Shown piece after piece: positions 24,662 to 34,180 of a stretch of 64,000 nucleotides of DNA; position 1 is the first letter of the stretch; every line of letters begins with the position of its first letter. A program made the translations under genes and the position numbers. The notes below the pieces were generated by a model. The model did not search any database. It worked only from the letters and a program-made list of their open reading frames with translations, and was not told where the DNA came from. Source of the stretch: Candidatus Galacturonatibacter soehngenii (GTDB lineage: Bacteria > Bacillota > Clostridia > Lachnospirales > Lachnospiraceae); NCBI RefSeq assembly GCF_008830185.1, contig NZ_WAGX01000005.1, positions 620,001-684,000 of the forward strand. Direction: 5' to 3'.

Positions 24662-25007
24662 GGTCTTTTTCCTGTCCCTGCGTTTTCACGGTCAGAATCC
24701 CGTCCAGCGTGGTTGCCGTGATGTTCAGCCGCCCGGCAACGGCAATGTCGTTCTTTACGTCCTCGTCAATATCGCTTCCGCATACGACAAGCACATGGGC
24801 GCGGCGCAGAAGATCCCGGCTCATATCAATGCCGCTTTTATGTTCCTCCGGGATTGCGTCATTGAGAAAAAGCGGAAGATACAGGGTCGGGCAAACCGGG
24901 GAAAACCCGGCTTCATAGACTGCCCGGCAATACTGCGCCGCCTGTTTGGTATCCGTATCGTGATTGCCGCACCACGCGGCAGTAATGTATGCTAAAGGTC
25001 GTTTCAT
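24654..25007 (-). CDS. DUF7768/DUF4406-like protein
   Basis: 117 residues (MKRPLAYITAAWCGNHDTDT). The pattern YITAAW...AGFSPVCPTLYLPLFL...HVLVVCGSDIDEDVKNDI resembles the nucleoside 2-deoxyribosyltransferase-like DUF4406/DUF7768 fold common in ICEs and phages. The catalytic Glu of true transferases is not evident. GGAGG precedes the ATG. It is the first gene after the structured region at 25095-25235. Confidence 0.7.
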   Translation of the reverse strand: MKRPLAYITAAWCGNHDTDTKQAAQYCRAVYEAGFSPVCPTLYLPLFLNDAIPEEHKSGIDMSRDLLRRAHVLVVCGSDIDEDVKNDIAVAGRLNITATTLDGILTVKTQGQEKDHA

Positions 25008-25094
25008 GATTTAAGCACCTCCGTTCTTGTTGCGCTGAATGTGTCAACCTATCCCCCCGCCCTTTCCACGCTTGGAAAGGGAGCAGCTCAAAGG

Positions 25095-25276
25095 AATATA
25101 TATCCCCGTCGCTTGACTGCCTTAAAGCATAACCGGGAGAAATCCGTCAAGAGTGCGAAGCACCGCCTACGGCGGCAGGCTCTTGACCGATTTTCCCGGT
25201 TATGCTACCTGATATATGGCGACGGGGAATATATTATATCCTTAGAGCTTTGGGGTGCGGGGCAAAGCCCCGCATA
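25095..25276. other. Long nested inverted repeat, candidate structured RNA or transfer origin
   Basis: The outer arms ATATCCCCGTCGC / GCGACGGGGAATAT (about 25099-25232) enclose a second stem AGCATAACCGGGA / TCCCGGTTATGCT (25126-25206). This continues through GTCAAGAG / CTCTTGAC to small hairpins (TGCGAAGCA; CCGCC-TACG-GGCGG). A separate perfect hairpin TGCGGGGC / GCCCCGCA follows at 25256-25274. There is no open frame with a start. It lies between parB and DUF7768, and pairing over about 140 bases is far beyond chance. Confidence 0.75.
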
Positions 25277-25281
25277 CACCG

Positions 25282-25306
25282 ACTTCGGGCCAACTTGACC
25301 CGAAGT
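25282..25306. repeat. 25-bp ICE palindrome, copy 17
   Basis: Variant GGGCC / GACCC, two bases after the parB stop. Confidence 0.9.
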
Positions 25307-25308
25307 GC

Positions 25309-26667
25309 TTATTTTTCCTGTTCGGCTTTCTTTTGAGGAGCCGAAACCTCTTTCAGTTTTGCCTTGTTTTCCTCAAGCAGCTTCATAATGGTATCCTTCA
25401 TTTCGCGGGGTGTTTTCTCCTTGCCGAAATACTGGGAAAGTTCCTGACTTGAAATAATCACTTTGTCTGCCTCCTTTTTTTCTTCTAACATGATTCCGTC
25501 AATCACATCGGGGTTTAACAGCTTCTTTTGGTCAAGGTCACGCATACGCTGTGCCTGTGAGAGCGAGGGAGCCGACTGCTGGCCCTCAATAGCGATAGCA
25601 ATATACCGCTGATTTTTTGGCTTGATAAACGCAAGCTCCACCGCAGGAGTGAACGCGGTTTTCTTTTCGTCCACCATTTTCATTAGGTCGGGAACCAGCT
25701 CATTGAGCTTGATATACCGCTGAACCTGCTTGACCGTCATTTTGTTGCGCTCGGCTACGACCTCATTGGAACGCTGTCCGTTGCCGGTTCGCGCACCCTG
25801 CCGCTTGATGGCTTCCAACTGCATTTGCAGGGCTTTGGCCCGTTCGCTGGGCAGGATATTTTCACGCTGATTGGTGTTGTCCTCTACCATCTGCGTGATG
25901 GCCTGCTCGTCCGTCATGTTGCGGATAATACAGGGCATATCCGTAAATCCGGCTAATTCACTGGCTTTCTGGCGGCGGTGGCCGGATACGATTTCATAGC
26001 CGCCATCTTCGCGGGGGCGGGGTGCTTCCCTCGGTTCGGGTGGCAGTTCCGGGGCAGGGGGCGGCGTTTCCTGCTGTGCCTGTTCCGTAGCTTGCGGGGA
26101 ACCAGAAGCCCCGCCGCCAATTTCTGCGGCTTGTTTCGGTTTATCCGGTTTTACAGCCTTTGGGGCTTTTTCCTGTTTGGTAGGGCGAGTAGGCTTTTTG
26201 TCCGCTTTTTCAGTGGTTTTTTGTGAGCGGGATTTGGGCTTGCTGTCAGCCGTTTTCGGCTCGTTTTCCTTTCCCTTATCCATACCAGGTTTCTCTGGCT
26301 CTGCCTTTTTTTCGGTATGTGCTGATTTTTCCACGTCCTTTTTTTCGGGGGCGGTCTGCTCCGCTTCCTTTACCGCCGCCTGTTTCCCGGAAACAATCTC
26401 ATTGATTTTGTCAAAGGAAACCACCACATCACCGGGGGCGGGAATGTCAATGGGGGTAGGTACTTCCGGCCTGTCCTTATCAGATTCATGCAGGGCGACT
26501 CCGTCCTCATGGGGAAGTGCCGCTGTTTCTTCGGCAGTCTTTTCCGGGGCAGGAGCTTCGCCGCTAATCTCCGGCATGGGTTTGGGAGTGCTTTTTTCTT
26601 CTGTTGTTGCTTCCTGTGCGGGAGCGGTTTTTACTTCCTCCGGCTTGTTTGGCTCATTTTTTGCCAT
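25309..26667 (-). CDS. parB: ParB/Spo0J-family protein of the ICE
   Basis: 452 residues from the ATG at 26667 (MAKNEPNKPEEVKTAPAQEA), with AAGGAGG upstream; the frame extends further but lacks a start site. Residues 1-255 are mostly disordered Pro/Glu/Lys-rich sequence, with a short IPAPGDVVVSFDKINEIVSGK motif near 108-128. The ParB core follows (GGYEIVSGHRRQKASELAG, then TNQRENILPSERAKALQMQL and the HTH MTVKQVQRYIKLNELVP). Such proteins bind palindromic DNA for stabilisation or, like KorB, for operon control. First gene of the transfer region. Confidence 0.9.
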   Translation of the reverse strand: MAKNEPNKPEEVKTAPAQEATTEEKSTPKPMPEISGEAPAPEKTAEETAALPHEDGVALHESDKDRPEVPTPIDIPAPGDVVVSFDKINEIVSGKQAAVKEAEQTAPEKKDVEKSAHTEKKAEPEKPGMDKGKENEPKTADSKPKSRSQKTTEKADKKPTRPTKQEKAPKAVKPDKPKQAAEIGGGASGSPQATEQAQQETPPPAPELPPEPREAPRPREDGGYEIVSGHRRQKASELAGFTDMPCIIRNMTDEQAITQMVEDNTNQRENILPSERAKALQMQLEAIKRQGARTGNGQRSNEVVAERNKMTVKQVQRYIKLNELVPDLMKMVDEKKTAFTPAVELAFIKPKNQRYIAIAIEGQQSAPSLSQAQRMRDLDQKKLLNPDVIDGIMLEEKKEADKVIISSQELSQYFGKEKTPREMKDTIMKLLEENKAKLKEVSAPQKKAEQEK

Positions 26668-26699
26668 GCGTTTTTCCTCCTTGTCTGTTTTATGGCATG

Positions 26700-26731
26700 A
26701 AAAAAGGGGCTTGATTTTTAGGTCAAGCCCC
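26700..26731 (-). terminator. Leader terminator just before parB
   Basis: Minus strand GGGGCTTGA / TCAAGCCCC with an eight-base loop, followed by six T. It lies 33 bases before the parB start, so the transcript must read through it. Confidence 0.8.
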
Positions 26732-26759
26732 AACGGGATATTCGCAATCCCTCCTTTCG

Positions 26760-26784
26760 ACTTCGGGCCAACTTGACCCGAAGT
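26760..26784. repeat. 25-bp ICE palindrome, copy 18
   Basis: Variant GGGCC / GACCC in the parB leader, between two terminators. Confidence 0.9.
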
Positions 26785-26800
26785 TCCGCTATCCAGATAC

Positions 26801-26835
26801 AAAAATACCGCCCATCTTGTCCAATTGGGCGGTAT
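26801..26835 (-). terminator. First leader terminator upstream of parB
   Basis: Minus strand ATACCGCCCA / TGGGCGGTAT stem followed by a short T run (TTTTT). It is the outermost of two terminators in the leader and lies about 90 bases inside the ICE end. Confidence 0.65.
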
Positions 26836-26903
26836 CCTGTGTAATGTGATAGCTCATATTTTATTTTGGTATCTCCTTATCCCGCATAGAATAAGGGCTT
26901 TTG

Positions 26904-26930
26904 CAGTTTTCCTTAAATCACGGGGCCTGT
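26904..26930. other. Right attachment junction of the ICE
   Basis: The ICE end CAGTTTTCCTTAAATCACGG meets collagen coding at about 26925-26927. The inner sequence GGAAAACTGC mirrors the left end GGAAAACAAACTGC, as expected for the two arms of attP. Confidence 0.65.
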
Positions 26931-27182
26931 TGGACCTGTGGCTCCTGTGGCCCCTGTTGGACCTGTTGGACCCGTTGGACCTGTGGCTCCTGCTGACCCT
27001 ATTGGTCCCTGAGGACCTATTGGACCTTGAGGACCTATTGGCCCTTGGGGACCTTGCGGCCCACGTGGCCCTCGAGGACCTGGTGGTCCTTGCCTACAAC
27101 ATGAACAATTACCACTTATATTACCTCCTGGTCTTCCACAACAATTTTGCAAAGTTAACCCACAATCATAATTATATTTCAT
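26926..27182 (-). pseudogene. N-terminal half of collagen-like protein, cut by the ICE
   Basis: Starts at the ATG at 27182 with AAAAGGAG upstream. The 30-residue N-terminal region is Cys-rich ([12 protein letters not shown]) and is followed by G-P-R, G-P-Q, G-P-I and G-A-T triplets. It continues three codons (PVI) into ICE sequence before a stop. The Cys-rich head could cross-link the filament. Excision of the ICE would restore the frame to the fragment at 736-1356. Confidence 0.88.
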
Positions 27183-27391
27183 ATTGTTAAGCTCCTTTTA
27201 TACATTAGAATAAAATTCAAATAAAAAAGTTATTCTAAAATAGTATATGAAATGCATATATTATATGTTACCTATTTGAAAAAATTGATGTCGTATCAAT
27301 GTAGTTATTTTAATCTTATGTTGTCTTTATCAAAATAAAAAAGAAAATATTATGACGCACTGATGATTTAACTTGATGTTAATTTAAGCAA

Positions 27392-27431
27392 AAAACGGTG
27401 ATTTTGAAATAATAATCAAAATCACCGTTTT
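27392..27431. terminator. Bidirectional terminator after the AraC gene
   Basis: AAAACGGTGATTTTGA / TCAAAATCACCGTTTT, a perfect 16-bp stem with an eight-base loop. It is the main feature of the 326-bp gap at 27183-27508, which otherwise holds the presumed promoter of the collagen-like gene. Confidence 0.88.
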
Positions 27432-27508
27432 ACTTTACGGAATCGTTTAATCTTAATCGCTCATTCTTTTAAATCTAACATAGATTCAAAACTCCAATTG
27501 CTCTTTCA

Positions 27509-28342
27509 TCAAACTTTTTCAATTGGTAACCATAACTCGCAATAACTTTCTGGGATAGCCTCTTCACTAAGCGGAGCATACAATTCAATGTTATAATTTC
27601 CACTAAGCCTATAGTCTTTACAGTTTGGCAGCCATTCATTCCACATCTTTGTATTTATCTCCTGTAAATTTTTCAGCTTACAGGGAAATACTGCCCAAGT
27701 ACCAGCAGGAAGTGTTCTTGTTTCGTAACCATTTGGGATTTCCTTCCAAGGCAAATAAACATCTGCTATTAGATACTCAAAATTCGAACCATTTGACTCC
27801 ATGCAAAGTCCAAACATTCCACAAACAATCTCACTTCCCCCATCTTTCATATGTTCTTCCCAAAACTTAGGAATCTCTTGATAAGATGTCTCATTACAGA
27901 AGATTCTTTTTCTTCCCATAACAGTAAATGCTGCTTTTTCTTCAATTCGATAATCCATCATAGTTCCACCCTCCAGTGATAGTATTATTTTTATGGGCGC
28001 AAAATCGCGAAGAAGTACGCCCTTTTCCTTTGCAGCCGATGGAGTGATTCCATGAAACTTAGTAAAAGCTCTAGCGAAGCTATCAGGTGAATCATAACCA
28101 TATTTCATGGCAACATCAATGACTTTTACATCACCACCTGTCAACTCTCTCGCCGCCAACGCAAGTCTTCTGTTACAAATATACTCAGCAATACTAAATC
28201 CACATAACGTTGAGAAAATACGTTGAAAATGAAACTCTGAGACATATGCCTTTTCAGCTATTTCCTTTACCTGAATATTCTCTGTTAGATTTTCTTCCAT
28301 ATATTCAATTGCGTTTTGCAAGCCCTTGACCCAAGTACTCAT
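27509..28342 (-). CDS. AraC-type regulator with GyrI-like effector domain
   Basis: 277 residues. Two helix-turn-helix motifs (about 8-105, with FQRIFSTLCGFSIAEYICNRRL and YDSPDSFARAFTKFHGITP) are followed by a GyrI/Rob-like ligand domain (about 125-277). Proteins of this layout sense small hydrophobic or cationic compounds and often control efflux or detoxification genes. It stands alone here, with a cupin gene 120 bases upstream on the same strand. Confidence 0.9.
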   Translation of the reverse strand: MSTWVKGLQNAIEYMEENLTENIQVKEIAEKAYVSEFHFQRIFSTLCGFSIAEYICNRRLALAARELTGGDVKVIDVAMKYGYDSPDSFARAFTKFHGITPSAAKEKGVLLRDFAPIKIILSLEGGTMMDYRIEEKAAFTVMGRKRIFCNETSYQEIPKFWEEHMKDGGSEIVCGMFGLCMESNGSNFEYLIADVYLPWKEIPNGYETRTLPAGTWAVFPCKLKNLQEINTKMWNEWLPNCKDYRLSGNYNIELYAPLSEEAIPESYCELWLPIEKV

Positions 28343-28465
28343 TACATCACCCCCTCATGACTGTAATCAAATGATAATACTATCTCTTATAATCTTCCCG
28401 ACTATTCTTGCTTTGAAATGTAGGATTTCAAACTGCATTTACCTTTTTAATTATGAACCGTTATA

Positions 28466-28813
28466 TTAAATATTTGCATCAGTTGCAAACGCTTCCGAGC
28501 CCATTGGTGATATTGTAACGTAAAGGCGTAAAATGTCTTCACCGCTGTTTATAACCTGTAAGCTTTCTTGTCCATCCACTTGCATTAATTCTCCAACCTG
28601 CAACAAGGTTTCATTGCCATCCGTAACAACCTTCGCACTTCCCTCCATAACCTGCAAAAAAAGGGTAGATTCAAGATGTGTATGTCCTGGCAGTATTTCT
28701 CCTTTGGCAATGTTTAAAACAAAAGCAATTACATTATCACTTTTAAATATCATTCTTTTTGCAATTTTACCTTCTGGTTCCTGAAAATAATCTTTGATAT
28801 TAAATTTGTTCAT
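28466..28813 (-). CDS. Single-domain cupin protein
   Basis: 115 residues. Cupin motif 1 is visible as PGHTHLESTLFLQVMEG and motif 2 is weaker (about 75-95). Small cupins bind metals or sugars or act as sensors; no substrate can be named. The ATG follows AAAGGAGG. Confidence 0.85.
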   Translation of the reverse strand: MNKFNIKDYFQEPEGKIAKRMIFKSDNVIAFVLNIAKGEILPGHTHLESTLFLQVMEGSAKVVTDGNETLLQVGELMQVDGQESLQVINSGEDILRLYVTISPMGSEAFATDANI

Positions 28814-28904
28814 GATAAATCCTCCTTTGATTTAAGTATATCTTTAATATACCACAACTTGGTGATAATAATTACTTTAATTTATCCAATATAATGTAAA
28901 TTAA

Positions 28905-28943
28905 AATATGCTCCAACTTCGAAAAACAAAGTTGAAGCATATT
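28905..28943 (-). terminator. Terminator of the chemotaxis receptor gene
   Basis: AATATGCT-CAACTT / AAGTTG-AGCATATT with one internal mismatch, beginning 23 bases after the receptor stop. Confidence 0.75.
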
Positions 28944-28965
28944 CATATATAAAAATACTTATTTT

Positions 28966-30660
28966 TTAATATTTAAATCTACCTATGCAATCTAGTATTA
29001 ATTCAGCTTGTTTTGATAGCTCATCACATGCGCTGGCTATTTCCATGGTAGAAGCAGTTTGTTCTTCTACGGAAGAAGCAACCTCTTGAGTTCCTGCTGC
29101 ATTTTCTTCTGATACAGCAGATAGATTTTCTATGATACCTATTATCTGATTTTTCTTTATGTTCATTTCGTGCTCACCTTTATTTAAGGTTTCTATCGCA
29201 TTTCTCATGTCATCTATGGAATCAGCTATCACATTAAACTTATCTTCTGTATCATTTACATTTTCTGATTGAGATTGTACTATTTTTTCAGTTTTTTCCA
29301 TAGCCATTACAGCTTCATTGGTTTTATTAATTAACTCTTCAATTATGTTTGTGATCTCATCTGTAAAATTATTAGACTCTTCAGCAAGCTTTCTTATTTC
29401 ATCAGCAACCACAGAAAATCCTCTTCCAGCTTCTCCTGCTCTTGCAGCTTCAATTGCAGCATTTAATGCCAATAAATTGGTTTGATTTGCAATGTTCTTT
29501 ATCATTTCACTGGCTACTGATATTCTTTCTGCACTACGCTTTGTATCTATTGTAATATCATTGATTTTTTTTGAAATTTCACTGTTTTGTATCGCACTAT
29601 CATTTAAGCTCTCTAAAGTTTTGTAACCTTCTTTTACCGTCTTTATCACTTCATTTGATAACAGTTCTAAGTTGTTAACTTGTTTTATATCTTCTTCGAT
29701 GATTTGACCTAATATATTAATATTAGTTGCGCCATCCACTGTATCCTTCGCTTGTTCACTGGCGCCTCTTGCTATCTCATCGATGGCTCTGGCAACTTCT
29801 TCTGCTGCTATTGATGATTGTTGAGTTGTGGACGTCAATTCTTCGGAGGATGCCGCTACTTGTTCTGAAATACTTGCAATTTCTACTACTATAGTTCTAA
29901 CTTTTTCTACAAATGTATTAAAACTATTTGCAATATCTCCTATTTCATCTTTACTCACAATCTCAACTCTTGAAGTTAAATCACCATCATTTGTTGCCAA
30001 CTCATCTAATCGATTGGTTATTATTTTTAATTTTTTAACTTTTTTGGCCAAGAGAATAAATGTTATAATTACAATAAGTATAAATATAGTCTGTAATACA
30101 TATACAATCATAAATAAAATTCTTGATTTGGCTGTTGTTTCTTCTACTTCTTTCGCGGCCATTTCATTGATTTTATTCGTAAAATCATTGATTAAATCTG
30201 TTATAATCTTTTTACTCTTATTATAATTATCGTCAAATACAAGTCTTCTTGCGGTTTCAAAATTTCCTCCCTTGGCTGCATTCATCGCTTCTTCTTCAAC
30301 CTTTGCCAAGCTGTTAGACGCTTCTCCTGCATCCTCTAGTATCTGGAAATGTTCTTGTTTTGCTCCTAGTTCACCTAGTCTTTCTATCACTTTTTCTCTT
30401 GTTTTAGTCTCATTTACTTCTTTCCAATAGTTATCATAATAAACTTTTTCTCCAAATTGCACGTAGGCTCTAGCCTGATTTGTTAAATAATCCGAAGCCT
30501 CCTTAAGCTCTAACCCTAAGCTTTGAAATTGAGATTGCGCATCTCTAGCTATCCATTCTTTTTCTATTCCTTTATCTAACGAAACTAATGCCACTGCATT
30601 AAAAACAATTAAAATAAAACATGTGATACCTACAATCTTTAGTAATCTTGAGATTTTCAT
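28966..30660 (-). CDS. Methyl-accepting chemotaxis protein
   Basis: 564 residues. Transmembrane helices at about 9-27 and 183-207 flank an extracellular helical (4HB-type) sensor. A HAMP domain follows (about 208-260), then the signalling domain with the conserved tip [26 protein letters not shown] (about 410-435). It relays an unknown ligand to CheA/CheW. A galactan locus lies next to it, so a sugar ligand is possible but not shown. AGGAGG precedes the ATG. Confidence 0.93.
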   Translation of the reverse strand: MKISRLLKIVGITCFILIVFNAVALVSLDKGIEKEWIARDAQSQFQSLGLELKEASDYLTNQARAYVQFGEKVYYDNYWKEVNETKTREKVIERLGELGAKQEHFQILEDAGEASNSLAKVEEEAMNAAKGGNFETARRLVFDDNYNKSKKIITDLINDFTNKINEMAAKEVEETTAKSRILFMIVYVLQTIFILIVIITFILLAKKVKKLKIITNRLDELATNDGDLTSRVEIVSKDEIGDIANSFNTFVEKVRTIVVEIASISEQVAASSEELTSTTQQSSIAAEEVARAIDEIARGASEQAKDTVDGATNINILGQIIEEDIKQVNNLELLSNEVIKTVKEGYKTLESLNDSAIQNSEISKKINDITIDTKRSAERISVASEMIKNIANQTNLLALNAAIEAARAGEAGRGFSVVADEIRKLAEESNNFTDEITNIIEELINKTNEAVMAMEKTEKIVQSQSENVNDTEDKFNVIADSIDDMRNAIETLNKGEHEMNIKKNQIIGIIENLSAVSEENAAGTQEVASSVEEQTASTMEIASACDELSKQAELILDCIGRFKY

Positions 30661-31099
30661 CTGTTTCCTCCTAGTGCGTATATTTGTGCAACGAATTATT
30701 TAACTCAACACATGATTCACTTAATGTGAAAACTTATCACAAGTTTATATCAACCTCCCTGGTTCATAAAGTCAAAGCCTAAGCTATGCTAATTCTATCA
30801 ATCTATATCATAGTTGGAATGAAGTTTTTGCATATATAATCCAACTAATTGATACATAAGTTTTCCTGATACTTACTGTCTTTATCATAGCACAAAAGTA
30901 CCAATAAAACTAGGTAGTATCCATTTTTTCGACGTATTTCGACATCGATAACTAGTAGTCGCAATTCTAATAATAGTTAGATTCTGTAAGCAATATTGGG
31001 AAATCTAAAACAAGACAAAGAAAACCCTTGATTTATAAAAACCGGCAGAAGATAACACCTAATGGTATTATCTGCTGCCGGCTTAACCGATAACCTGTA
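30661..31099. other. 439-bp intergenic region
   Basis: It holds the presumed promoter of the receptor gene and, near the far end, the terminator of the GH42 gene. I see no frame with a credible start. Confidence 0.5.
31036..31081 (-). terminator. Terminator of the GH42 gene
   Basis: Minus strand CCGGCAG-AGATAA...TTATCT-CTGCCGG stem followed by TTTTTAT. Confidence 0.8.
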
Positions 31100-33133
31100 T
31101 TATTTCACTTTCTTCAAAACAACAGTTGAGAAGCTATCTAGTTTCTCACTTTGCGTTCCATAAATAACCTCATAATTAGATTTTGGAAAATCCAACGCAA
31201 CGGCTTCCCTGTTAAAGTTTTGTACAATCAGATAAGAGTCTTCCTTTGATTGTCTTGTTGTCACTTCAACACCTTCTGGAATAAATGAAAATGGTTTTTC
31301 AATTTTTTCTTTCTCAAAGACTGCTTCAATTAAGTCCGTATAGAATGCTTCTTCCATATCTGCGCATACATAATAGATTCTTCCTTTTCCATATTGATTG
31401 CAAGTTAGAACTGGAAGTCCTTTGTAGAAATCTTTTTCATAGGTCATAAGAACTTCTGCGTCTGATACCTTCACCAATTCACATAAATTTCGACATGTAT
31501 ACTTTTTATTTAAGGAAAGAGAATTATTCTTTTTTGGAATAGCCGTATTTTCTTCTTCATCATAAAGTCCATCTATCTCTGTTCTTCTTAGTCCCAACAC
31601 ATCGGTTAACTTACTTGGCGTTTCACCTAAAAAGCAGCTATCTGCATCATCTACAACACCTGACCAAAAAGTCATAATAACCGTTCCACCGTTTTCCACA
31701 AACGCTCTTATTTTCTTCTCGATTCCTGCACGAAACATATAAAGCATGGGAATTAATATTATTTGATAATCCTTTAATACATCTTCCATATCAATGACAT
31801 CAACATTTACTCCCTGTCTTCGAAGAGCTGCATACATTTTATCCGCCGTTTCTTTATATGGCATTCCACAATTCCTTGGTCCTTGTGCATCCATAAGCGC
31901 CCATCTATTTTCTGTATCATACAGCAATGCAATCTTCGAATTTTGTTTTGTTCCTCTTAATTCCGTAAGTTCAGCTAGCGCTTTTCCCACCTGACAAACT
32001 TCTTGATAAACCCTTGTATCTTCTCCGCCATAATGGTCAATGACTGCTCCATGGAGTTTTTCAGAAGCGCCTTTGCTTTGTCTCATTTGAAAATACAAAG
32101 CACTATCAGAGCCATGCGCAATCGCCTGTAAGGAAGCCGCTCTTAGAATACCTGGTTTTCTTAATTTACTCACATCCTGCCAATTTGTTGAAGAAGGTGA
32201 AGACTCCATTAGTAAAAACGGCTTTTTTAATAAACTACGCATAAAATCATGCTGCATCGCTGTCTCTCTTGCCGTTTGTATTTCTGGTTTTCTATGCCAT
32301 TCTGGATAACTATCCCACGAAGCAATATCTAGTACTTCTTTAAATTTCCTGTAATTAAGCCCGTCATAATCTCCCATAAAATTGGTAGTAATCGGTTTTT
32401 CGCAGCCTCCATCACGAATTGCCTGTTTTTCCCATTCAGCAAAATCTACCGTCTGAGCCGTAACAAAACGCCTCCAGTCTAAATTCAAAGCATGTAAAAG
32501 CATCTCTCCTTTGGGAGACGGACTCTCAACTTGTTCAAAGTCTTGATAGATATGACTCCAAAAAGTAGTATTCCACCTACGATTGAGCTCTTCAATCGTT
32601 TTATATCGCTCTTTTAACCATTCTCTAAATTTTGCCTGACATAATGGACAGTGGCAATCTCCTCCGTATTCGTTCGAAAGATGCAAAAGTATAATTCCTG
32701 GATGATTTCCTAATTCCTTTGCAAGTAACATGTTAATATCCCGAACTTTTTTTCTGTAAGCCAAAGAGGTATAGCAATGATTATGGCGGGCACCAAAAAG
32801 TTGTCTCTCTCGGTTTGCATTTACACGAAGAACCTCCGGATAGCTTTTTGCCAGCCATTGCGGTCTAGCACCTGATGGAGTCCCAAGGATCGTATAAATC
32901 CCATTTTGATACATTTTATTCACTATTTCTATAAGCCAGTCAATTTGATACTTCCCATCCTCTGGTTCTAATACACTCCAAGAAAACATCCCAACTGTAA
33001 TAACATTGATGTTTGCTTTTAAAAAAAATTCCAAATCTTTTTCCAGTATTTCTGGAGAATCTAACCATTGCTCTGGATTGTAGTCGCCGCCATGCAGCAA
33101 TTGTTCAAGTCTGATGTTTGTATTCTTCTGCAT
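31100..33133 (-). CDS. GH42 beta-galactosidase
   Basis: 677 residues from the ATG at 33133 (MQKNTNIRLEQLLHGGDYNP), preferred because GGAGAT lies just upstream; an ATG 12 bases earlier overlaps it. The GH42 barrel includes HLSNEYGGDCHCPLC (acid/base Glu at about 157, with zinc-cluster Cys) and FLLMESSPSSTNW (nucleophile Glu at about 313). The trimerisation and C-terminal domains are present. No signal peptide, so it acts in the cytoplasm, hydrolysing galacto-oligosaccharides imported by the transporter upstream. Confidence 0.93.
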   Translation of the reverse strand: MQKNTNIRLEQLLHGGDYNPEQWLDSPEILEKDLEFFLKANINVITVGMFSWSVLEPEDGKYQIDWLIEIVNKMYQNGIYTILGTPSGARPQWLAKSYPEVLRVNANRERQLFGARHNHCYTSLAYRKKVRDINMLLAKELGNHPGIILLHLSNEYGGDCHCPLCQAKFREWLKERYKTIEELNRRWNTTFWSHIYQDFEQVESPSPKGEMLLHALNLDWRRFVTAQTVDFAEWEKQAIRDGGCEKPITTNFMGDYDGLNYRKFKEVLDIASWDSYPEWHRKPEIQTARETAMQHDFMRSLLKKPFLLMESSPSSTNWQDVSKLRKPGILRAASLQAIAHGSDSALYFQMRQSKGASEKLHGAVIDHYGGEDTRVYQEVCQVGKALAELTELRGTKQNSKIALLYDTENRWALMDAQGPRNCGMPYKETADKMYAALRRQGVNVDVIDMEDVLKDYQIILIPMLYMFRAGIEKKIRAFVENGGTVIMTFWSGVVDDADSCFLGETPSKLTDVLGLRRTEIDGLYDEEENTAIPKKNNSLSLNKKYTCRNLCELVKVSDAEVLMTYEKDFYKGLPVLTCNQYGKGRIYYVCADMEEAFYTDLIEAVFEKEKIEKPFSFIPEGVEVTTRQSKEDSYLIVQNFNREAVALDFPKSNYEVIYGTQSEKLDSFSTVVLKKVK

Positions 33134-33163
33134 TTTTATCTCCATTTTTCAAATATTTCCTAA

Positions 33164-34180
33164 CTACATCGTAGATTCTTTAATCAATACGTTATAGCCT
33201 AGTATTAGTTTATTGTAGTCTACCTTCCCACTCATAGCATCTAATAGTTTTTTAGAAGCTACTCCTCCTATTTCTTTTACGTCAAATTCCAAACAGGTAA
33301 TAGACGGATAACAGTTTGCTAATGATTTGCCTCCATAGCAAGATGCAACCTTTATGTCTTTGGGAATCTTTACCCGACTCTTATGCAGTGCATTTAGGAC
33401 ACTCAAACAAATATTATCGTCAAGGCAAAGAATGCAATCTACCCCTTTTTTTAATATCTTTGCAACATCCTTTTCTACAATCGAAGGATACACTGCTCCT
33501 GTATAAAGTAAATCTTCATCCATAAGGACTCCCGCCTCTTGATATGCATCCCGTATTCCTCTCAATCGACTCTGTGTTACGATGTGTCCTGCATCGCCGC
33601 AAACACAAGCAATCTTTTTAATATTCATGCGTAAAAGCACAGAGGCTAAATCCTTGCAGCCACCTTCTTGGTCAAAATCTACCTGAATCACTTGTTCTTC
33701 AACCCAGCTTCCAATTACAACAAAAGGAATCTTTTGTTTTTCTAGATAGCGTATTGCTAAGTCACCTTCCATTGTTCTTGTGAATATCGCTCCATCTATC
33801 TTGCGCTGTTCAACCAAAGACATTAACTCCCCTATATTGGTTGAGGTAGTCTTAACCAATAACACTCCATATCCCCACGCAGAAAAACAATCATATACAC
33901 TTAGTAATATCTCCTGAAAATAAGGTAACTGTGCATGACCTTCCTCTCCAGGCAAAAGGACACAAATATTCTTGGATCTCTTTTTTGTTTTTTCTGTTGT
34001 ATTTGGGATATACTGGTACTCCTCTAAAAATTGAAATACCTTGTTCTTTGTTTCTAAACCAATCCGTCCTTTGCCTGAAATAGCTCTTGATACGGTTGTT
34101 GGAGACAGGTCTAGCTTTTTTGCAATTTCTTGTATCGTAATTTTCTTGCTTTCATTCTCTTTCTCATACCGAAACTTCAT
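33164..34180 (-). CDS. LacI-family regulator of the galactan locus
   Basis: 338 residues. The helix-turn-helix KITIQEIAKKLDLSPTTVSRAI (about 13-34) and hinge are followed by a periplasmic-binding-like domain (about 65-330). It sits between the transporter and the GH42 gene and probably represses the locus until a galactoside binds. TTGCGCAA-like boxes before the first GH53 gene are candidate operators. Confidence 0.9.
   Translation of the reverse strand: MKFRYEKENESKKITIQEIAKKLDLSPTTVSRAISGKGRIGLETKNKVFQFLEEYQYIPNTTEKTKKRSKNICVLLPGEEGHAQLPYFQEILLSVYDCFSAWGYGVLLVKTTSTNIGELMSLVEQRKIDGAIFTRTMEGDLAIRYLEKQKIPFVVIGSWVEEQVIQVDFDQEGGCKDLASVLLRMNIKKIACVCGDAGHIVTQSRLRGIRDAYQEAGVLMDEDLLYTGAVYPSIVEKDVAKILKKGVDCILCLDDNICLSVLNALHKSRVKIPKDIKVASCYGGKSLANCYPSITCLEFDVKEIGGVASKKLLDAMSGKVDYNKLILGYNVLIKESTM

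Noticed and set aside
3534-26784. Palindromes as CRISPR repeats or IS termini
   Set aside because: Spacing is irregular and set by gene ends, there are no spacers of fixed length, and no transposase gene lies between pairs.
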